Assembly (NCBI RefSeq): GCF_900108065.1
Contig: NZ_FNVQ01000001.1
Location: forward strand, 682,001 to 746,000
Direction: 5' to 3'
Source: Marinobacterium lutimaris
Lineage (GTDB): Bacteria > Pseudomonadota > Gammaproteobacteria > Pseudomonadales > Balneatricaceae
Length of the DNA stretch: 64,000 nucleotides
In this document: positions 8,719 to 17,971 of the stretch, in pieces
Layout of the letters: every line of letters begins with the position of its first letter
How positions within the stretch are numbered: position 1 is the stretch's first letter
Program-made: the position numbers and the translations under genes
The notes under the pieces: model-generated
Databases searched by the model: none
What the model saw: the letters and a program-made list of their open reading frames with translations, nothing else
Told to the model about the DNA's origin: nothing

Positions 8719-10257
8719 TCAGGCTTTGATTTCGACTTCGGCGAAATCACCGGCCATCCAGCGGCCTACTTCGTTGATCGTTGTGTCAGGTGTGGGTTTG
8801 ATGGGCGAGATGCGACCGTGGCAGATGGCGCCGATGCGGTCGGATATCTGGAACAGCTCATCGATATCTTCGGACACCACCAGAATCGCGGCGCCCTTGT
8901 CGCGCAGTTCGATGAGTGCTTTGTGAATCGCCGTCGCGGCGCCGATATCAACGCCCCAGGTTGGGTGTGCAGCGATCAGCAGTTTCGGGTTCTGCATGAT
9001 CTCTCGGCCGATTATGAACTTCTGCAGGTTGCCGCCGGAGAGGCTTTCGGCGTGGGCTTCGGTACCGGATGTTTTGACCTTGTAGCGCTCGATAATCTGT
9101 TTGGCGAAATCGCGGGTTTTACCGTGTGCGATCATGCCGCGATTCACAAGGCCGGTAAGAAACCCGGTCAGCAGGGCGTTGTCTTTAAGGCTCATATCGG
9201 GCACCGCGCCGCGACCGAGGCGCTCTTCTGGAACAAACGCCATGCCGGCAGCGCGGCGCTCCCGCGGCGACAGATGACCTACCGCGCCATGGGGAAAGTG
9301 GATCGCATCATGGTTTTCCACCTGGTCTTCGCCACTCAGGGCGCCAAGCAGCTCCTCCTGGCCGTTACCGGCCACGCCGGCGATACCAAGAATCTCACCG
9401 GCGTTTACCGAGAAACTGATGTTGTGCAGGTCGGTGCCAAAGGGGTCGTCACTGACTCGGTTCAATCCGCTGACTTGAAGGAAAGGCTCTTCACGCAGCA
9501 CCTTCGGATAGTCGGTGCTGATCGGCGTATCGTCGCCCACCATCATGCGGGCGATGCTCTGTGAGCTTTCATCAGCGGGCTTGCATTCCCCCGATACCTT
9601 TCCGGCACGAAGAATGGTGGCGTTGTGGCAGAGCGCGCGGACTTCATCAAGCTTGTGGCTGATAAAGAGGATGGAGCAACCTTCCTCGGCTAGCTTTCTG
9701 AGCGTTACGAACAGGGTTTCCACCTCCTGGGGGGTGAGCACCGAGGTAGGTTCGTCGAGAATCAGCAGCTTGATCGGCTGTACCAGGCAGCGAACGATCT
9801 CGACGCGCTGGCGCTCGCCCACGGAAAGGGTGTGAATCTCGCGATCCGGGTTCAGCGCCATGCCGTATTTTTCGGAGACTTCACGGATTCGCTTGGCAAG
9901 AGAAGGCAGGTCACCCGCATCGTCGCCCAGAGCCAGAGCGATATTCTCGGTAACGGTCAGTGTCTCGAACAGGGAAAAGTGCTGGAACACCATGCCGATC
10001 CCCAGCTTGCGCGCCTGTGCTGGGTCCTTGATCTCCACCGGCATCCCGTCCCAGAGCACTTCACCCTGGTCCGGTTTAACCAGACCGTAGATCACCTTCA
10101 TCAAGGTACTTTTACCGGCGCCGTTCTCGCCGAGCAGGGCGTGAATCTCTGCAGGTTCTATATTGAGATCAATAGAATCGTTGGCGACGCAGCCGGGGTA
10201 GATCTTGGTGATTCTCCGCAACGTCAGGCGCGGGGGCGTGATATGTGCTTCGGCCAT
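8719..10257 (-). CDS. ABC transporter ATP-binding protein, double-domain, nucleoside/purine type
   Basis: A 512-aa protein with two tandem ABC domains, the arrangement of YufO, NupO and ribose-type transporters. Domain 1 has Walker A GENGAGKST, signature LSVGERQRVEIVR and Walker B LLILDEPTSVLT. Domain 2 has a degenerate Walker A (GVAGNGQEEL), signature LSGGNLQKFIIGRE and LLIAAHPTWGVDIGA, so only the first site is likely to be a full ATPase. It is the first gene of the minus-strand operon. Its upstream gap (10258-10592) is shared with xdhA and carries three palindromes and a sigma-54-like promoter. Confidence 0.92.
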   Translation of the reverse strand: MAEAHITPPRLTLRRITKIYPGCVANDSIDLNIEPAEIHALLGENGAGKSTLMKVIYGLVKPDQGEVLWDGMPVEIKDPAQARKLGIGMVFQHFSLFETLTVTENIALALGDDAGDLPSLAKRIREVSEKYGMALNPDREIHTLSVGERQRVEIVRCLVQPIKLLILDEPTSVLTPQEVETLFVTLRKLAEEGCSILFISHKLDEVRALCHNATILRAGKVSGECKPADESSQSIARMMVGDDTPISTDYPKVLREEPFLQVSGLNRVSDDPFGTDLHNISFSVNAGEILGIAGVAGNGQEELLGALSGEDQVENHDAIHFPHGAVGHLSPRERRAAGMAFVPEERLGRGAVPDMSLKDNALLTGFLTGLVNRGMIAHGKTRDFAKQIIERYKVKTSGTEAHAESLSGGNLQKFIIGREIMQNPKLLIAAHPTWGVDIGAATAIHKALIELRDKGAAILVVSEDIDELFQISDRIGAICHGRISPIKPTPDTTINEVGRWMAGDFAEVEIKA

Positions 10258-10326
10258 GGGTCTGCTCTGTGTTGTTGAACGTCATGCCGCTTTTGGCGGC
10301 TACGAATAAAACTGCCGGAAAAAAGA

Positions 10327-10352
10327 ATGCAAAAACCTGACCACTTGGTTAG
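10327..10352 (-). promoter_or_regulatory. Sigma-54-like promoter overlapping a RutR-type palindrome (ABC operon)
   Basis: On the minus strand TGGTCAGGTTTTTGCATT shows GG-N10-GC, with the -24 box formed by one arm of the palindrome CTGACCACTTGGTTAG (10337-10352). A start of transcription near 10318 would leave about 60 nt of leader before the ATPase gene. It is nearly identical to the block at 4524-4549. Confidence 0.6.
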
Positions 10353-10365
10353 TTTTGATTTGAAG

Positions 10366-10381
10366 TTGACTAATCGGTCAG
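10366..10381. promoter_or_regulatory. RutR-type palindrome between ABC operon and xdhA (second)
   Basis: TTGACTAATCGGTCAG follows the TGACCAnnTGGTCA pattern with one change in each arm. Its centre is 29 bp from that of the palindrome at 10337-10352. No sigma-54 element at the right spacing on either strand. Confidence 0.55.
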
Positions 10382-10415
10382 TTTTGGCAGGATTCATGCA
10401 GCCTGTAAGTAATAA

Positions 10416-10431
10416 CTGACTGAACGGCCAG
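10416..10431. promoter_or_regulatory. RutR-type palindrome between ABC operon and xdhA (third)
   Basis: CTGACTGAACGGCCAG is a weaker copy of the same palindrome, centred 50 bp from the second copy and about 160 bp upstream of the xdhA start. The three copies could serve both the divergent ABC and xdh operons. Confidence 0.45.
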
Positions 10432-10592
10432 ATTCGAGGGGCGGCATTATAACTGCCCTGAAAAAGTTTTCCCTCCATAAATTGGGGGCGCCGTACACAG
10501 GAAGAACGCCCTAAAATAACGTATAAACAGTAGTTTAGAGCGAATTCTCGGTTTTGAAAGTCGATTTCTTATAACAGTGGGGCCGTGTTGGG

Positions 10593-12038
10593 ATGATCCG
10601 TTTTCTTCTGAACGATGAGTTAGTCAGTCTCGAAGACTGCTCCCCGGAGTTGACCGTTTTGGAGTTCTTGCGCACCAACAAGGGGCGCACCGGCACCAAA
10701 GAGGGGTGTGCATCGGGTGACTGTGGAGCATGTACTGTGGTCGTTGCCGAACCCGCAGGCGGTCAGCTGCGCTACACCAGCCTGAACAGCTGCATCACTT
10801 TTGTGGGCACGCTGCACGGCAAGCAACTCCTTACCGTTGAACATCTTGAACAGAGTGGCGCTTTGCATCCGGTGCAGCAGGCGATGGTGGATCTGCATGG
10901 TTCCCAGTGCGGTTACTGTACGCCCGGCTTTATCATGTCGATGTTTGCACTCTATAAGAGCTGCGATACGCCTTCACGTTCCGATGTGGAAAGAGCCCTG
11001 GCTGGAAACCTCTGCCGTTGCACCGGCTACCGTCCGATTATCGACGCGGCATTAAGCCTGGCGGGCAGGGGGGCAAAAGATCAGTTTTCCGATGCGGAAA
11101 CTCGGGTGCGCGAGCAGTTAACCCAGATCCTTAAAGACGCACCCAGCGCATCGCTTACCCAGGACGATCATCGCTTCTATATTCCCTCGACCAGCGACGA
11201 GCTGGCATCCCTGTTACAGGCCTATCCACGGGCGAAGCTGGTTGCCGGTGGTACCGATCTGGCGCTCAGCGTTACTCAGCAGCTGCAACAGCCCGAGGTG
11301 CTTATCTATACCGGTCGCGTCGCCGAGATGGCTGAGATCAGGAAATCAGAAGATGCCCTGCTGATCGGTGGCGGTGTCAGCTATAGCGTCGCCGAGCCGT
11401 TGCTGCATAAGCACTTTCCGGCCTTTGCCGATCTGCTGGAGCGCCTGGGGTCTCTACAGATCCGCAACCAGGGTACGATCGGCGGCAACATCGCCAACGC
11501 ATCGCCAATAGGTGATACACCGCCGGTGCTGCTGGCGCTGAACGCTAAAATCCATGCCCGCAGCGGTAACCACTGTGAAGCGATTCCGGTGGACCAGTTC
11601 TTTACCGGCTATCGCGAGACCGCGCTACCGGAGCAGGGCTTTATCGAACAGATTGAGATTCCCCTGCAGCCGGAACGTGAGCTTTACGTCTTCAAAATTT
11701 CGAAACGTCTGGATGATGATATCTCCGCCGTCTGTGCGGCTTTTTCCCTCAGTATCGATGACTGCGGTGCAGTGACCGATGCGCGCCTCGGCTTTGGCGG
11801 CATGGCGGCGACACCGGCGCGGGCGATCAACGCCGAGCAGGCACTGATCGGCAAGCCTTTTACCGAAGAAGGCATTAAGGCGGCTCAAACCGCTCTAGCC
11901 AGTGATTTCAGCCCCATCGATGATGTCCGCGCCAGTGGCGAGTACCGGCTGATGGTGGCGCAGAACCTGTTGCTGCGTGCCGTGCTGGAGCAGAACAACC
12001 CGACCCAAGAGCCGCTGGAGGTGGTGCAGTATGCGTAA
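10593..12038 (+). CDS. xdhA: Xanthine dehydrogenase small subunit (2Fe-2S and FAD)
   Basis: A 481-aa subunit that passes electrons from the molybdenum centre to FAD and NAD+. The plant-type 2Fe-2S cluster is bound by C39, C44, C47 and C67; the second cluster by C106, C109, C141 and C143 (QCGYCTPGF, NLCRCTGYRP). The FAD domain follows, with KLVAGGTDLALSV and QIRNQGTIGGNIANASPIGD, then the C-terminal CO-dehydrogenase flavoprotein domain. It is the first gene of an eight-gene purine degradation operon and overlaps xdhB by 8 bp. The ribosome binding site is weak (GGG in GTTGGG). Confidence 0.95.
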   Translation: MIRFLLNDELVSLEDCSPELTVLEFLRTNKGRTGTKEGCASGDCGACTVVVAEPAGGQLRYTSLNSCITFVGTLHGKQLLTVEHLEQSGALHPVQQAMVDLHGSQCGYCTPGFIMSMFALYKSCDTPSRSDVERALAGNLCRCTGYRPIIDAALSLAGRGAKDQFSDAETRVREQLTQILKDAPSASLTQDDHRFYIPSTSDELASLLQAYPRAKLVAGGTDLALSVTQQLQQPEVLIYTGRVAEMAEIRKSEDALLIGGGVSYSVAEPLLHKHFPAFADLLERLGSLQIRNQGTIGGNIANASPIGDTPPVLLALNAKIHARSGNHCEAIPVDQFFTGYRETALPEQGFIEQIEIPLQPERELYVFKISKRLDDDISAVCAAFSLSIDDCGAVTDARLGFGGMAATPARAINAEQALIGKPFTEEGIKAAQTALASDFSPIDDVRASGEYRLMVAQNLLLRAVLEQNNPTQEPLEVVQYA

Positions 12039-14394
12039 TCTGAATCCAGTGGCTGATCAGGCCAAACCCGCTGGCGCCACCGGGGTAGCCCGTGCCCATG
12101 AAAGTGCCAGCAAGCATGTCTCCGGTGCCGCCACCTATGTAGACGATATCGTCACTCCTCAGGGCACACTGCATGCCGCGGTGGGCTACAGCCGTATTGC
12201 CCGCGGACATATCCGCAGCCTGGATCTCAGCGGTGTACGTGGCAGCGAGGGAGTGATCGCGGTGTTGGAAGTTGCCGATATCCCCGGACACACCGATATC
12301 GGTCCGGTATTCCCCGGTGATCCGCTACTCACTTCGGACGAGATCAAATACGCCGGCCAGCCGATCTTTGTCGTGGCTGCTGAGACTGAGCTGCAGGCGC
12401 GTCGTGCGGTGACAAAAGCCAAAATCGATTACGAATCCCGCGAACCACTGCTGGATGTCACCAGGGCTCTGAAGGAGCAGACCTTTGTGCGTCCATCGCA
12501 CCATCTGCAGCGTGGCGATGAGGGAACCGCCATTGAGGATGCGCCGCTCAAGCTCAGTGCAGAGCAGCATGTCGGCGGCCAGGAGCACTTCTATCTCGAG
12601 GGGCAGGCGTCCCTGGCAGTGCCGGGCGAAGATGGCGGCATGCTGGTGTACAGCTCTACCCAGCACCCCAGCGAAGTACAGAAACTGGTGGCCGAAGTAT
12701 TGGATGTGCCGGTCAACCGAATCACTGTGGATATGCGTCGCATGGGCGGTGGTTTTGGTGGCAAGGAGACTCAGGGCGCACCCTGGGCCTGTATGGCTGC
12801 GCTGCTGGCGCGCAAGACCGGTAAAGCCGTGAAGCTGCGCCTGCCGCGTTGTGACGATATGCCGATGACCGGAAAGCGCCATCCGTTCTATAACAGCTAT
12901 GAGATCGGCTTCGATCTGCAGGGCCGTCTCCAGGGCGCGAAGATCGTGGTCGCCGGTAACTGCGGTCATTCCCCGGATCTGTCGGACGCCATTGTCGATC
13001 GCGCCATGTTCCATGCCGATAACGCCTATTTCATTCCCCATGTCAGCGTCGATGGCCATCGCTGCATGACCAACACCGTCTCCCACACCGCGTTTCGTGG
13101 TTTTGGTGGTCCCCAGGGGATGATGATTATTGAGCGCGCCATGGACGATATCGCCCGCGCCGTGGGTCGTGATCCTCTTGATGTGCGCAAGCTGAATCTC
13201 TACGGCGGGGAGGGGCGCAATCTCACTCCCTATCATCAGACCGTTGAGCATAACGCACTGCCGGAGTTGATCGACCGGCTCGAAGAGAGCAGTGACTACC
13301 GCGAGCGTCGCGCAGAGATCACCGAATGGAACAAAACCAGCAGAGTACTTAAACGCGGGCTGGCACTGACGCCAGTTAAGTTCGGTATCTCCTTCACCAT
13401 GCCACACCTGAACCAGGCCGGCGCTCTGGTGCATATCTACACCGATGGCAGCATCCAGGTGAATCACGGTGGTACCGAGATGGGCCAGGGGTTGCATACC
13501 AAGGTGGTGCAGATCGTTGCCGAGGCGCTGTCGGTCAGTGTCGATGAGATTCAGATCACCGCGACCCGCACCGACAAGGTACCGAATACCTCGCCGACCG
13601 CTGCATCCAGCGGCACAGATCTGAATGGTCAGGCCGCGCGCAATGCAGCGCTGGAGCTGAAGAAACGAATCAGTGAATGTATCGCCGAGCAGAAAGGCTG
13701 CGCGCTGGAGAGCGTGCGCTTTGAATCCGGACGTATTTACTGGGCCGCAGACGATGCCTCCGAAGAGGAGAGTATGAGCTTCCCGGAAGCCGCCCAGTTT
13801 GCCTATTTTCACCGTATTTCCCTGTCGGCCACCGGTTACTACCGCACGCCGAAGATCTGGTACGACCGCGAGCAGGCCAAGGGGCGGCCATTCTTCTATT
13901 TTGCCAATGGTGCCGCCGTATCTGAGGTGGTGATCGATACGCTGACCGGCGAATACCGGGTGCTTGGCGTGGATATTCTCCACGATGTGGGTCGCAGCCT
14001 GAACCCGGCCGTGGATCTGGGCCAGATCGAAGGCGGCTTTATCCAGGGTATGGGCTGGCTCACCACCGAAGAGCTGCAGTGGAACGCAGAGGGCTTGCTG
14101 ACCAGTAATAGCCCGGCCAACTACAAGATCCCGGCGATCAGCGATACGCCGCCACGCTTCAACGTGGCGCTGTTTGAGCGCGATAACGAAGAGGAGACCG
14201 TCTACCACTCCAAGGCGGTGGGCGAACCGCCGTTTATGCTGGCGATCTCGGTCTGGTCGGCTCTGCGCGACGCCATCGCCAGTCTTGCCGATTACCATGT
14301 CAGTCCCGCACTGGATACACCGGCCACGCCAGAGCGCGTACTCAAAGCGGTGATGGAAACACGGAAGTCTGCGCAGGTGGGAGGTAAGGCATGA
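12031..14394 (+). CDS. xdhB: Xanthine dehydrogenase molybdopterin-binding (large) subunit
   Basis: A 787-aa catalytic subunit that hydroxylates hypoxanthine to xanthine and xanthine to urate at a molybdenum cofactor. Visible hallmarks are MGGGFGGKETQ (cofactor loop), FRGFGGPQGM, GGTEMGQGLHTKVVQ and near the C-terminus VGEPPFML, which carries the catalytic Glu. I start at the ATG at 12031; a longer frame from 11977 begins inside xdhA and its extra residues look like out-of-frame coding. The start overlaps xdhA by 8 bp and the stop overlaps xdhC by 4 bp (ATGA). Confidence 0.95.
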   Translation: MRNLNPVADQAKPAGATGVARAHESASKHVSGAATYVDDIVTPQGTLHAAVGYSRIARGHIRSLDLSGVRGSEGVIAVLEVADIPGHTDIGPVFPGDPLLTSDEIKYAGQPIFVVAAETELQARRAVTKAKIDYESREPLLDVTRALKEQTFVRPSHHLQRGDEGTAIEDAPLKLSAEQHVGGQEHFYLEGQASLAVPGEDGGMLVYSSTQHPSEVQKLVAEVLDVPVNRITVDMRRMGGGFGGKETQGAPWACMAALLARKTGKAVKLRLPRCDDMPMTGKRHPFYNSYEIGFDLQGRLQGAKIVVAGNCGHSPDLSDAIVDRAMFHADNAYFIPHVSVDGHRCMTNTVSHTAFRGFGGPQGMMIIERAMDDIARAVGRDPLDVRKLNLYGGEGRNLTPYHQTVEHNALPELIDRLEESSDYRERRAEITEWNKTSRVLKRGLALTPVKFGISFTMPHLNQAGALVHIYTDGSIQVNHGGTEMGQGLHTKVVQIVAEALSVSVDEIQITATRTDKVPNTSPTAASSGTDLNGQAARNAALELKKRISECIAEQKGCALESVRFESGRIYWAADDASEEESMSFPEAAQFAYFHRISLSATGYYRTPKIWYDREQAKGRPFFYFANGAAVSEVVIDTLTGEYRVLGVDILHDVGRSLNPAVDLGQIEGGFIQGMGWLTTEELQWNAEGLLTSNSPANYKIPAISDTPPRFNVALFERDNEEETVYHSKAVGEPPFMLAISVWSALRDAIASLADYHVSPALDTPATPERVLKAVMETRKSAQVGGKA

Positions 14395-15278
14395 ACATCT
14401 GGGGCGAGGCGCTGGCCGAACTCCAGCGTCGCGGTGAAGCCTATGTCATCGTCACGCTGATCGGCACCCGTGGCTCCACGCCGCGGGAATCCGGTAGCAA
14501 AATGCTGGTCACCGCCGAGCAGAGCTACGACACCATCGGCGGAGGCCATCTGGAGTTCAAGGCGATTCAACGCGCCCGCGAACTGCTGCTTGGTCAGCAG
14601 GATGCCCAGGTTCTGGAACAGTACCCGCTGGGTGCAACCCTGGGGCAGTGCTGCGGCGGTCAGGTCTCGGTACTGTTTGAGTTTTTCGCACCAAGGGGCA
14701 AAGAGCTGCTGGTGTTCGGTGCAGGCCATGTGGCCAAGGCGCTGATCCCGGTGCTGGCCGGTTTGCCGCTGCGGGTGCGCTGGATCGATAACCGCGACGA
14801 CATGCTGCCGCAACAGGTGCCCGCCAATATCTCTACCTGCATGACCGATGATCCGGTGGCAGAGGTCGAAACCGCGGCGCCCGGCGCGTATATGCTGATT
14901 CTGACCCACAACCACCAGCTTGATTTTGAGCTGGCCGAAGCAGCCCTGAAGCGCGGGGACATTGGCTTTCTTGGCGTCATTGGTTCGGCCACCAAGGCAC
15001 GACGTTTCCGCCAGCGGATGGAGCATCGCGGTTTTAACCAGGCGCAGATCGAGCAGATGATCTGCCCGGTGGGCTTGCCAGAGGTGAGCGGCAAACGCCC
15101 CATGGAGGTGGCGGTTTCCATCGCTGCGCAGATTATCGGTCTGTATCAGAATGAACTGCCTGAAAAGACAGTCTCCACCGGCATCGACTGGCGAACCCTG
15201 AAGCAGGCGTTCAGCGTCGAAGAGATCAACGAACGCAATATCGACGACCAGGATAGAGATGTAAAACATGAAGCTTGA
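14391..15278 (+). CDS. xdhC: Xanthine dehydrogenase accessory protein XdhC
   Basis: A 295-aa molybdenum cofactor chaperone that binds and sulfurates the cofactor and inserts it into XdhB. The N-terminal domain carries GTRGSTPRESGSKMLV and the conserved LGQCCGGQVSVLFEF Cys pair; the C-terminal Rossmann domain has LLVFGAGHVAKALIPVL and FLGVIGSATKARRF. It overlaps xdhB by ATGA and uraD by 11 bp, so it is translated as part of the operon. Confidence 0.95.
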   Translation: MNIWGEALAELQRRGEAYVIVTLIGTRGSTPRESGSKMLVTAEQSYDTIGGGHLEFKAIQRARELLLGQQDAQVLEQYPLGATLGQCCGGQVSVLFEFFAPRGKELLVFGAGHVAKALIPVLAGLPLRVRWIDNRDDMLPQQVPANISTCMTDDPVAEVETAAPGAYMLILTHNHQLDFELAEAALKRGDIGFLGVIGSATKARRFRQRMEHRGFNQAQIEQMICPVGLPEVSGKRPMEVAVSIAAQIIGLYQNELPEKTVSTGIDWRTLKQAFSVEEINERNIDDQDRDVKHEA

Positions 15279-15780
15279 AACCTTCAACAAGCTACCGGCT
15301 GCGGAGTGTGAAAACGCGCTGAACCAGTGCTGTGTTGCCACGCGCTGGATCGAGCAGATGCTTCAGGCGCGGCCCTTTGCGGATGCTGAGGCGCTGTTTG
15401 AAACGGCAGAGCGAGTTTGGGCAGGATTGTCCATGCCCGATTATCTGGAAGCCTTTGAGGGCCACCCGAAGATCGGCGATGTCAGTTCGCTGAAGAAAAA
15501 ATATGCCAGCACCAAGCAGCTGGCAGCGGGGGAACAGTCCGGCGCCTCGGTCGCCAGTGATGAGGTGCTGCGGGCGCTGGCCGAGGGTAATGACGAATAT
15601 GAGCAGCGCTTCGGCTTTATCTTTATTGTCTGTGCCACCGGTAAAAGTGCCGAGGAGATGCTGGCGCTGCTGCAGGCCCGTCTTGGCAACGACTTAATGA
15701 CCGAGCTGAATATCGCCGCAGGGGAGCAGGCCAAGATTACCCGACTGCGTCTGGAAAAAATGTTAGCGGAGCAGGAGTGA
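15268..15780 (+). CDS. uraD: OHCU decarboxylase
   Basis: A 170-aa enzyme that decarboxylates 2-oxo-4-hydroxy-4-carboxy-5-ureidoimidazoline to S-allantoin. The conserved catalytic His lies in EGHPKIGDV (about residue 70), and the typical RFGFIFIVCATGKSAEEMLALL block follows. The length is normal for the family. The start overlaps the end of xdhC by 11 bp. It acts directly after UraH, encoded by the next gene. Confidence 0.95.
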   Translation: MKLETFNKLPAAECENALNQCCVATRWIEQMLQARPFADAEALFETAERVWAGLSMPDYLEAFEGHPKIGDVSSLKKKYASTKQLAAGEQSGASVASDEVLRALAEGNDEYEQRFGFIFIVCATGKSAEEMLALLQARLGNDLMTELNIAAGEQAKITRLRLEKMLAEQE

Positions 15781-15782
15781 AC

Positions 15783-16124
15783 ATGAGCCAGATCACCACC
15801 CATATTCTCGATACCGCCAGGGGTTGCCCGGCGGAAGGCGTTTCTTTAGCCCTGGCAGTGATGAAGGGCGATAGCTGGGAAACCCTGGCTGAAGGTGAAA
15901 CCGACCACGACGGTCGCGTGGCGGATCTTCTGCCGGCGGATGAAGACCTGCCGGCGGGTCGTTACCGCATGCGCTTTGAGCTTGAACCCTATTTTGTCGC
16001 CCAGGGCGGCGCGATGTTCTATCCCCGCGCGGATATCGAATTTATGATTGCCGCCGGCGGCGAGCATTACCACATACCGTTGCTGCTAAGCCCCTTCGGG
16101 TATTCCACCTATCGTGGCAGCTGA
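15783..16124 (+). CDS. uraH: 5-hydroxyisourate hydrolase (transthyretin-like)
   Basis: A 113-aa transthyretin-related enzyme that opens 5-hydroxyisourate to OHCU. The hallmarks are the N-terminal HILDTARGCPAEGVSLAL and the C-terminal HIPLLLSPFGYSTYRGS, ending in the diagnostic YRGS. The ATG at 15783 has a GGAG site 9-12 nt upstream; an in-frame GTG at 15777 is less likely. It follows uraD by 2 bp. Confidence 0.95.
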   Translation: MSQITTHILDTARGCPAEGVSLALAVMKGDSWETLAEGETDHDGRVADLLPADEDLPAGRYRMRFELEPYFVAQGGAMFYPRADIEFMIAAGGEHYHIPLLLSPFGYSTYRGS

Positions 16125-16157
16125 TAAAAACCCAACATTAGATTCAACGAGATACAG

Positions 16158-16667
16158 ATGATACTTAAACCGATGCCGCTGACGGCGGAAGCGTTCGCAC
16201 CCTATGGTGACCTGATTGAAACGGGCGCTGATCCGATGATCATCAACTACGGCAACACCGAACGTCATCACGATCTGGCCGACCTCGACCTGAGCGAGAA
16301 AGAGGGCAAGGCGATCGTGAGCATCTTCCGCTCCAAACCTCTGCCGCTGCCGTTGAGCCTTAAAATCATGGAACGTCATCCGCTGTCGTCCCAGGCGTTT
16401 ATCCCGATGGGCGCTGAGCCTTATCTCGTGGTTGTGGCGCCTGCCGGTGAATTTGATGCCAGCAAGCTGCAGGCCTTCATAGCCCGCCCGGACCAGGGGG
16501 TTAACTATGCGCGAGGCACCTGGCATCACTTCTGCCTGGCGCTGAACGACGTCAGCGACTTTATCGTGATCGACCGCGGCGGCGAAGGCCCCAACTGCGA
16601 CGAAGCGGAACTGCCAGAACAGGTGGACGTTGACCTCTCCGGCATGGCGGAGATTCTTGCCGGATGA
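16158..16667 (+). CDS. allA: Ureidoglycolate lyase
   Basis: A 169-aa enzyme that splits S-ureidoglycolate into glyoxylate and urea, the last step of the route. The AllA fold is shown by MPLTAEAFAPYGDLIE, IFRSKPLPLPLSLKIMERHP, SQAFIPM and GTWHHFCLAL, which carry the usual His ligands. It is close to the family length (about 160-170 aa). The enzymes between allantoin and ureidoglycolate are not in this window, so they must be encoded elsewhere. The stop overlaps the guaD start by 4 bp. Confidence 0.94.
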   Translation: MILKPMPLTAEAFAPYGDLIETGADPMIINYGNTERHHDLADLDLSEKEGKAIVSIFRSKPLPLPLSLKIMERHPLSSQAFIPMGAEPYLVVVAPAGEFDASKLQAFIARPDQGVNYARGTWHHFCLALNDVSDFIVIDRGGEGPNCDEAELPEQVDVDLSGMAEILAG

Positions 16668-17971
16668 GTCTGCAGCAGAGAGCGATCCGGGGCGCGATCC
16701 TCGACTTCGTAGATGATCCGGCCCTGAGCGGCGATGACGCCTGGCGTTATATCGAGGATGGGATTCTCTGGATCGAGGACGGCCGGGTTAAAAAAACTGG
16801 CAGTTATGAAGAGCTGTCAGCCGAGCTGCCCGAGTCTATCGAACTTCACGAGTACGCTCATCACCTGATTCTGCCCGGATTTATCGATACCCATATCCAC
16901 TACCCGCAGACCGAGATGATCGCCGCCTACGGCGAGCGTCTGCTGGAGTGGCTCGAAACCTACACCTTTCCGGTGGAGAGCAAGTTCAGCGATGAAGCCT
17001 ACGGTCGCGAGATCGCCTCGGTGTTCCTCGATGAACTGCTGAAGAACGGCACCACCACGGCCCTGGTGTTTGGCACCGTGCATCCCGAGTCGGTGGATGC
17101 CTTCTTCACCGAAGCACAGCAACGCCGCCTGCGGATGATCGCCGGCAAGGTGATGATGGACCGCAATGCCCCCGACTTTATCTGCGATGAAGCGGATGAG
17201 AGCTACGCGGACTCCAAGGCGCTGATCGAGCGCTGGCACGGCGTGGATCGTCTGCAATACGCGGTAACGCCGCGCTTTGCGCCTACCAGCACCGACAGGC
17301 AACTAGAGCTGGCCGGCAAGTTGCTGAAGGAGTATCCCAGCGTCTACATGCACACGCATCTGGCGGAAAACGTGGAGGAGTGCGCCTGGGTGGCGGAACT
17401 GTTCCCGCAGTCGAAGCACTACCTGGATGTATACGACCAGGCGGGCCTGCTATCCGAGCGTAGCGTTTTTGCCCACGGTATCCATCTCTGTGATGACGCC
17501 TGTGAACGTCTCAGTGAGACCGGTTCTGCCATCGCTCACTGCCCCACGTCGAACCTGTTCCTGGGTTCTGGACTGATCGAGCTGGAGCGCCTGGCGGAAA
17601 AGGGCGTTCAGGTGGGTGTGGGCACCGATGTGGGTGGTGGTACCAGTTTCTCCATGTTCCAGACCCTGGCTGACGCCTACAAGGTGCAGGCGATGCGGAA
17701 CAGGAAGCTGGATCCATTTCGTGCGCTCTATCTGGCGACGCTGGGCGGCGCCCGCGCGCTGGATCTGGAAGGCTACATCGGCAACTTCGAGCCAGGCTGC
17801 GAGGCTGATTTCATTACCATCGACCTGCACGCCACGCCGTTCCTTAAATTCCGCACCGAACGCTGCCGTTCGCTGTTTGAAACACTGTTTGTACTCAACA
17901 CCCTGGGCGACGATCGGCTTATCGATACCACCTGGGTTATGGGAGAGATCGCCCACAGGAGGGACTCATAA
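16664..17971 (+). CDS. guaD: Guanine deaminase
   Basis: A 435-aa zinc amidohydrolase turning guanine into xanthine and ammonia. Motifs in order are PGFIDTHIHYPQTEMIAAYGERLLEW (residues about 69-95), MHTHLAEN, AHGIHLCDD and GVGTDVGGGTSFSMFQTL, the classical guanine deaminase set. It overlaps allA by ATGA and puuD follows at once. It supplies xanthine to XdhAB. Confidence 0.95.
   Translation: MSLQQRAIRGAILDFVDDPALSGDDAWRYIEDGILWIEDGRVKKTGSYEELSAELPESIELHEYAHHLILPGFIDTHIHYPQTEMIAAYGERLLEWLETYTFPVESKFSDEAYGREIASVFLDELLKNGTTTALVFGTVHPESVDAFFTEAQQRRLRMIAGKVMMDRNAPDFICDEADESYADSKALIERWHGVDRLQYAVTPRFAPTSTDRQLELAGKLLKEYPSVYMHTHLAENVEECAWVAELFPQSKHYLDVYDQAGLLSERSVFAHGIHLCDDACERLSETGSAIAHCPTSNLFLGSGLIELERLAEKGVQVGVGTDVGGGTSFSMFQTLADAYKVQAMRNRKLDPFRALYLATLGGARALDLEGYIGNFEPGCEADFITIDLHATPFLKFRTERCRSLFETLFVLNTLGDDRLIDTTWVMGEIAHRRDS

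Noticed and set aside
12325-14298. Long open frame (657 codons) on the minus strand opposite xdhB
   Set aside because: It lies fully opposite a gene with all xanthine dehydrogenase motifs; its translation has no family features and is the usual result of high GC codon bias.
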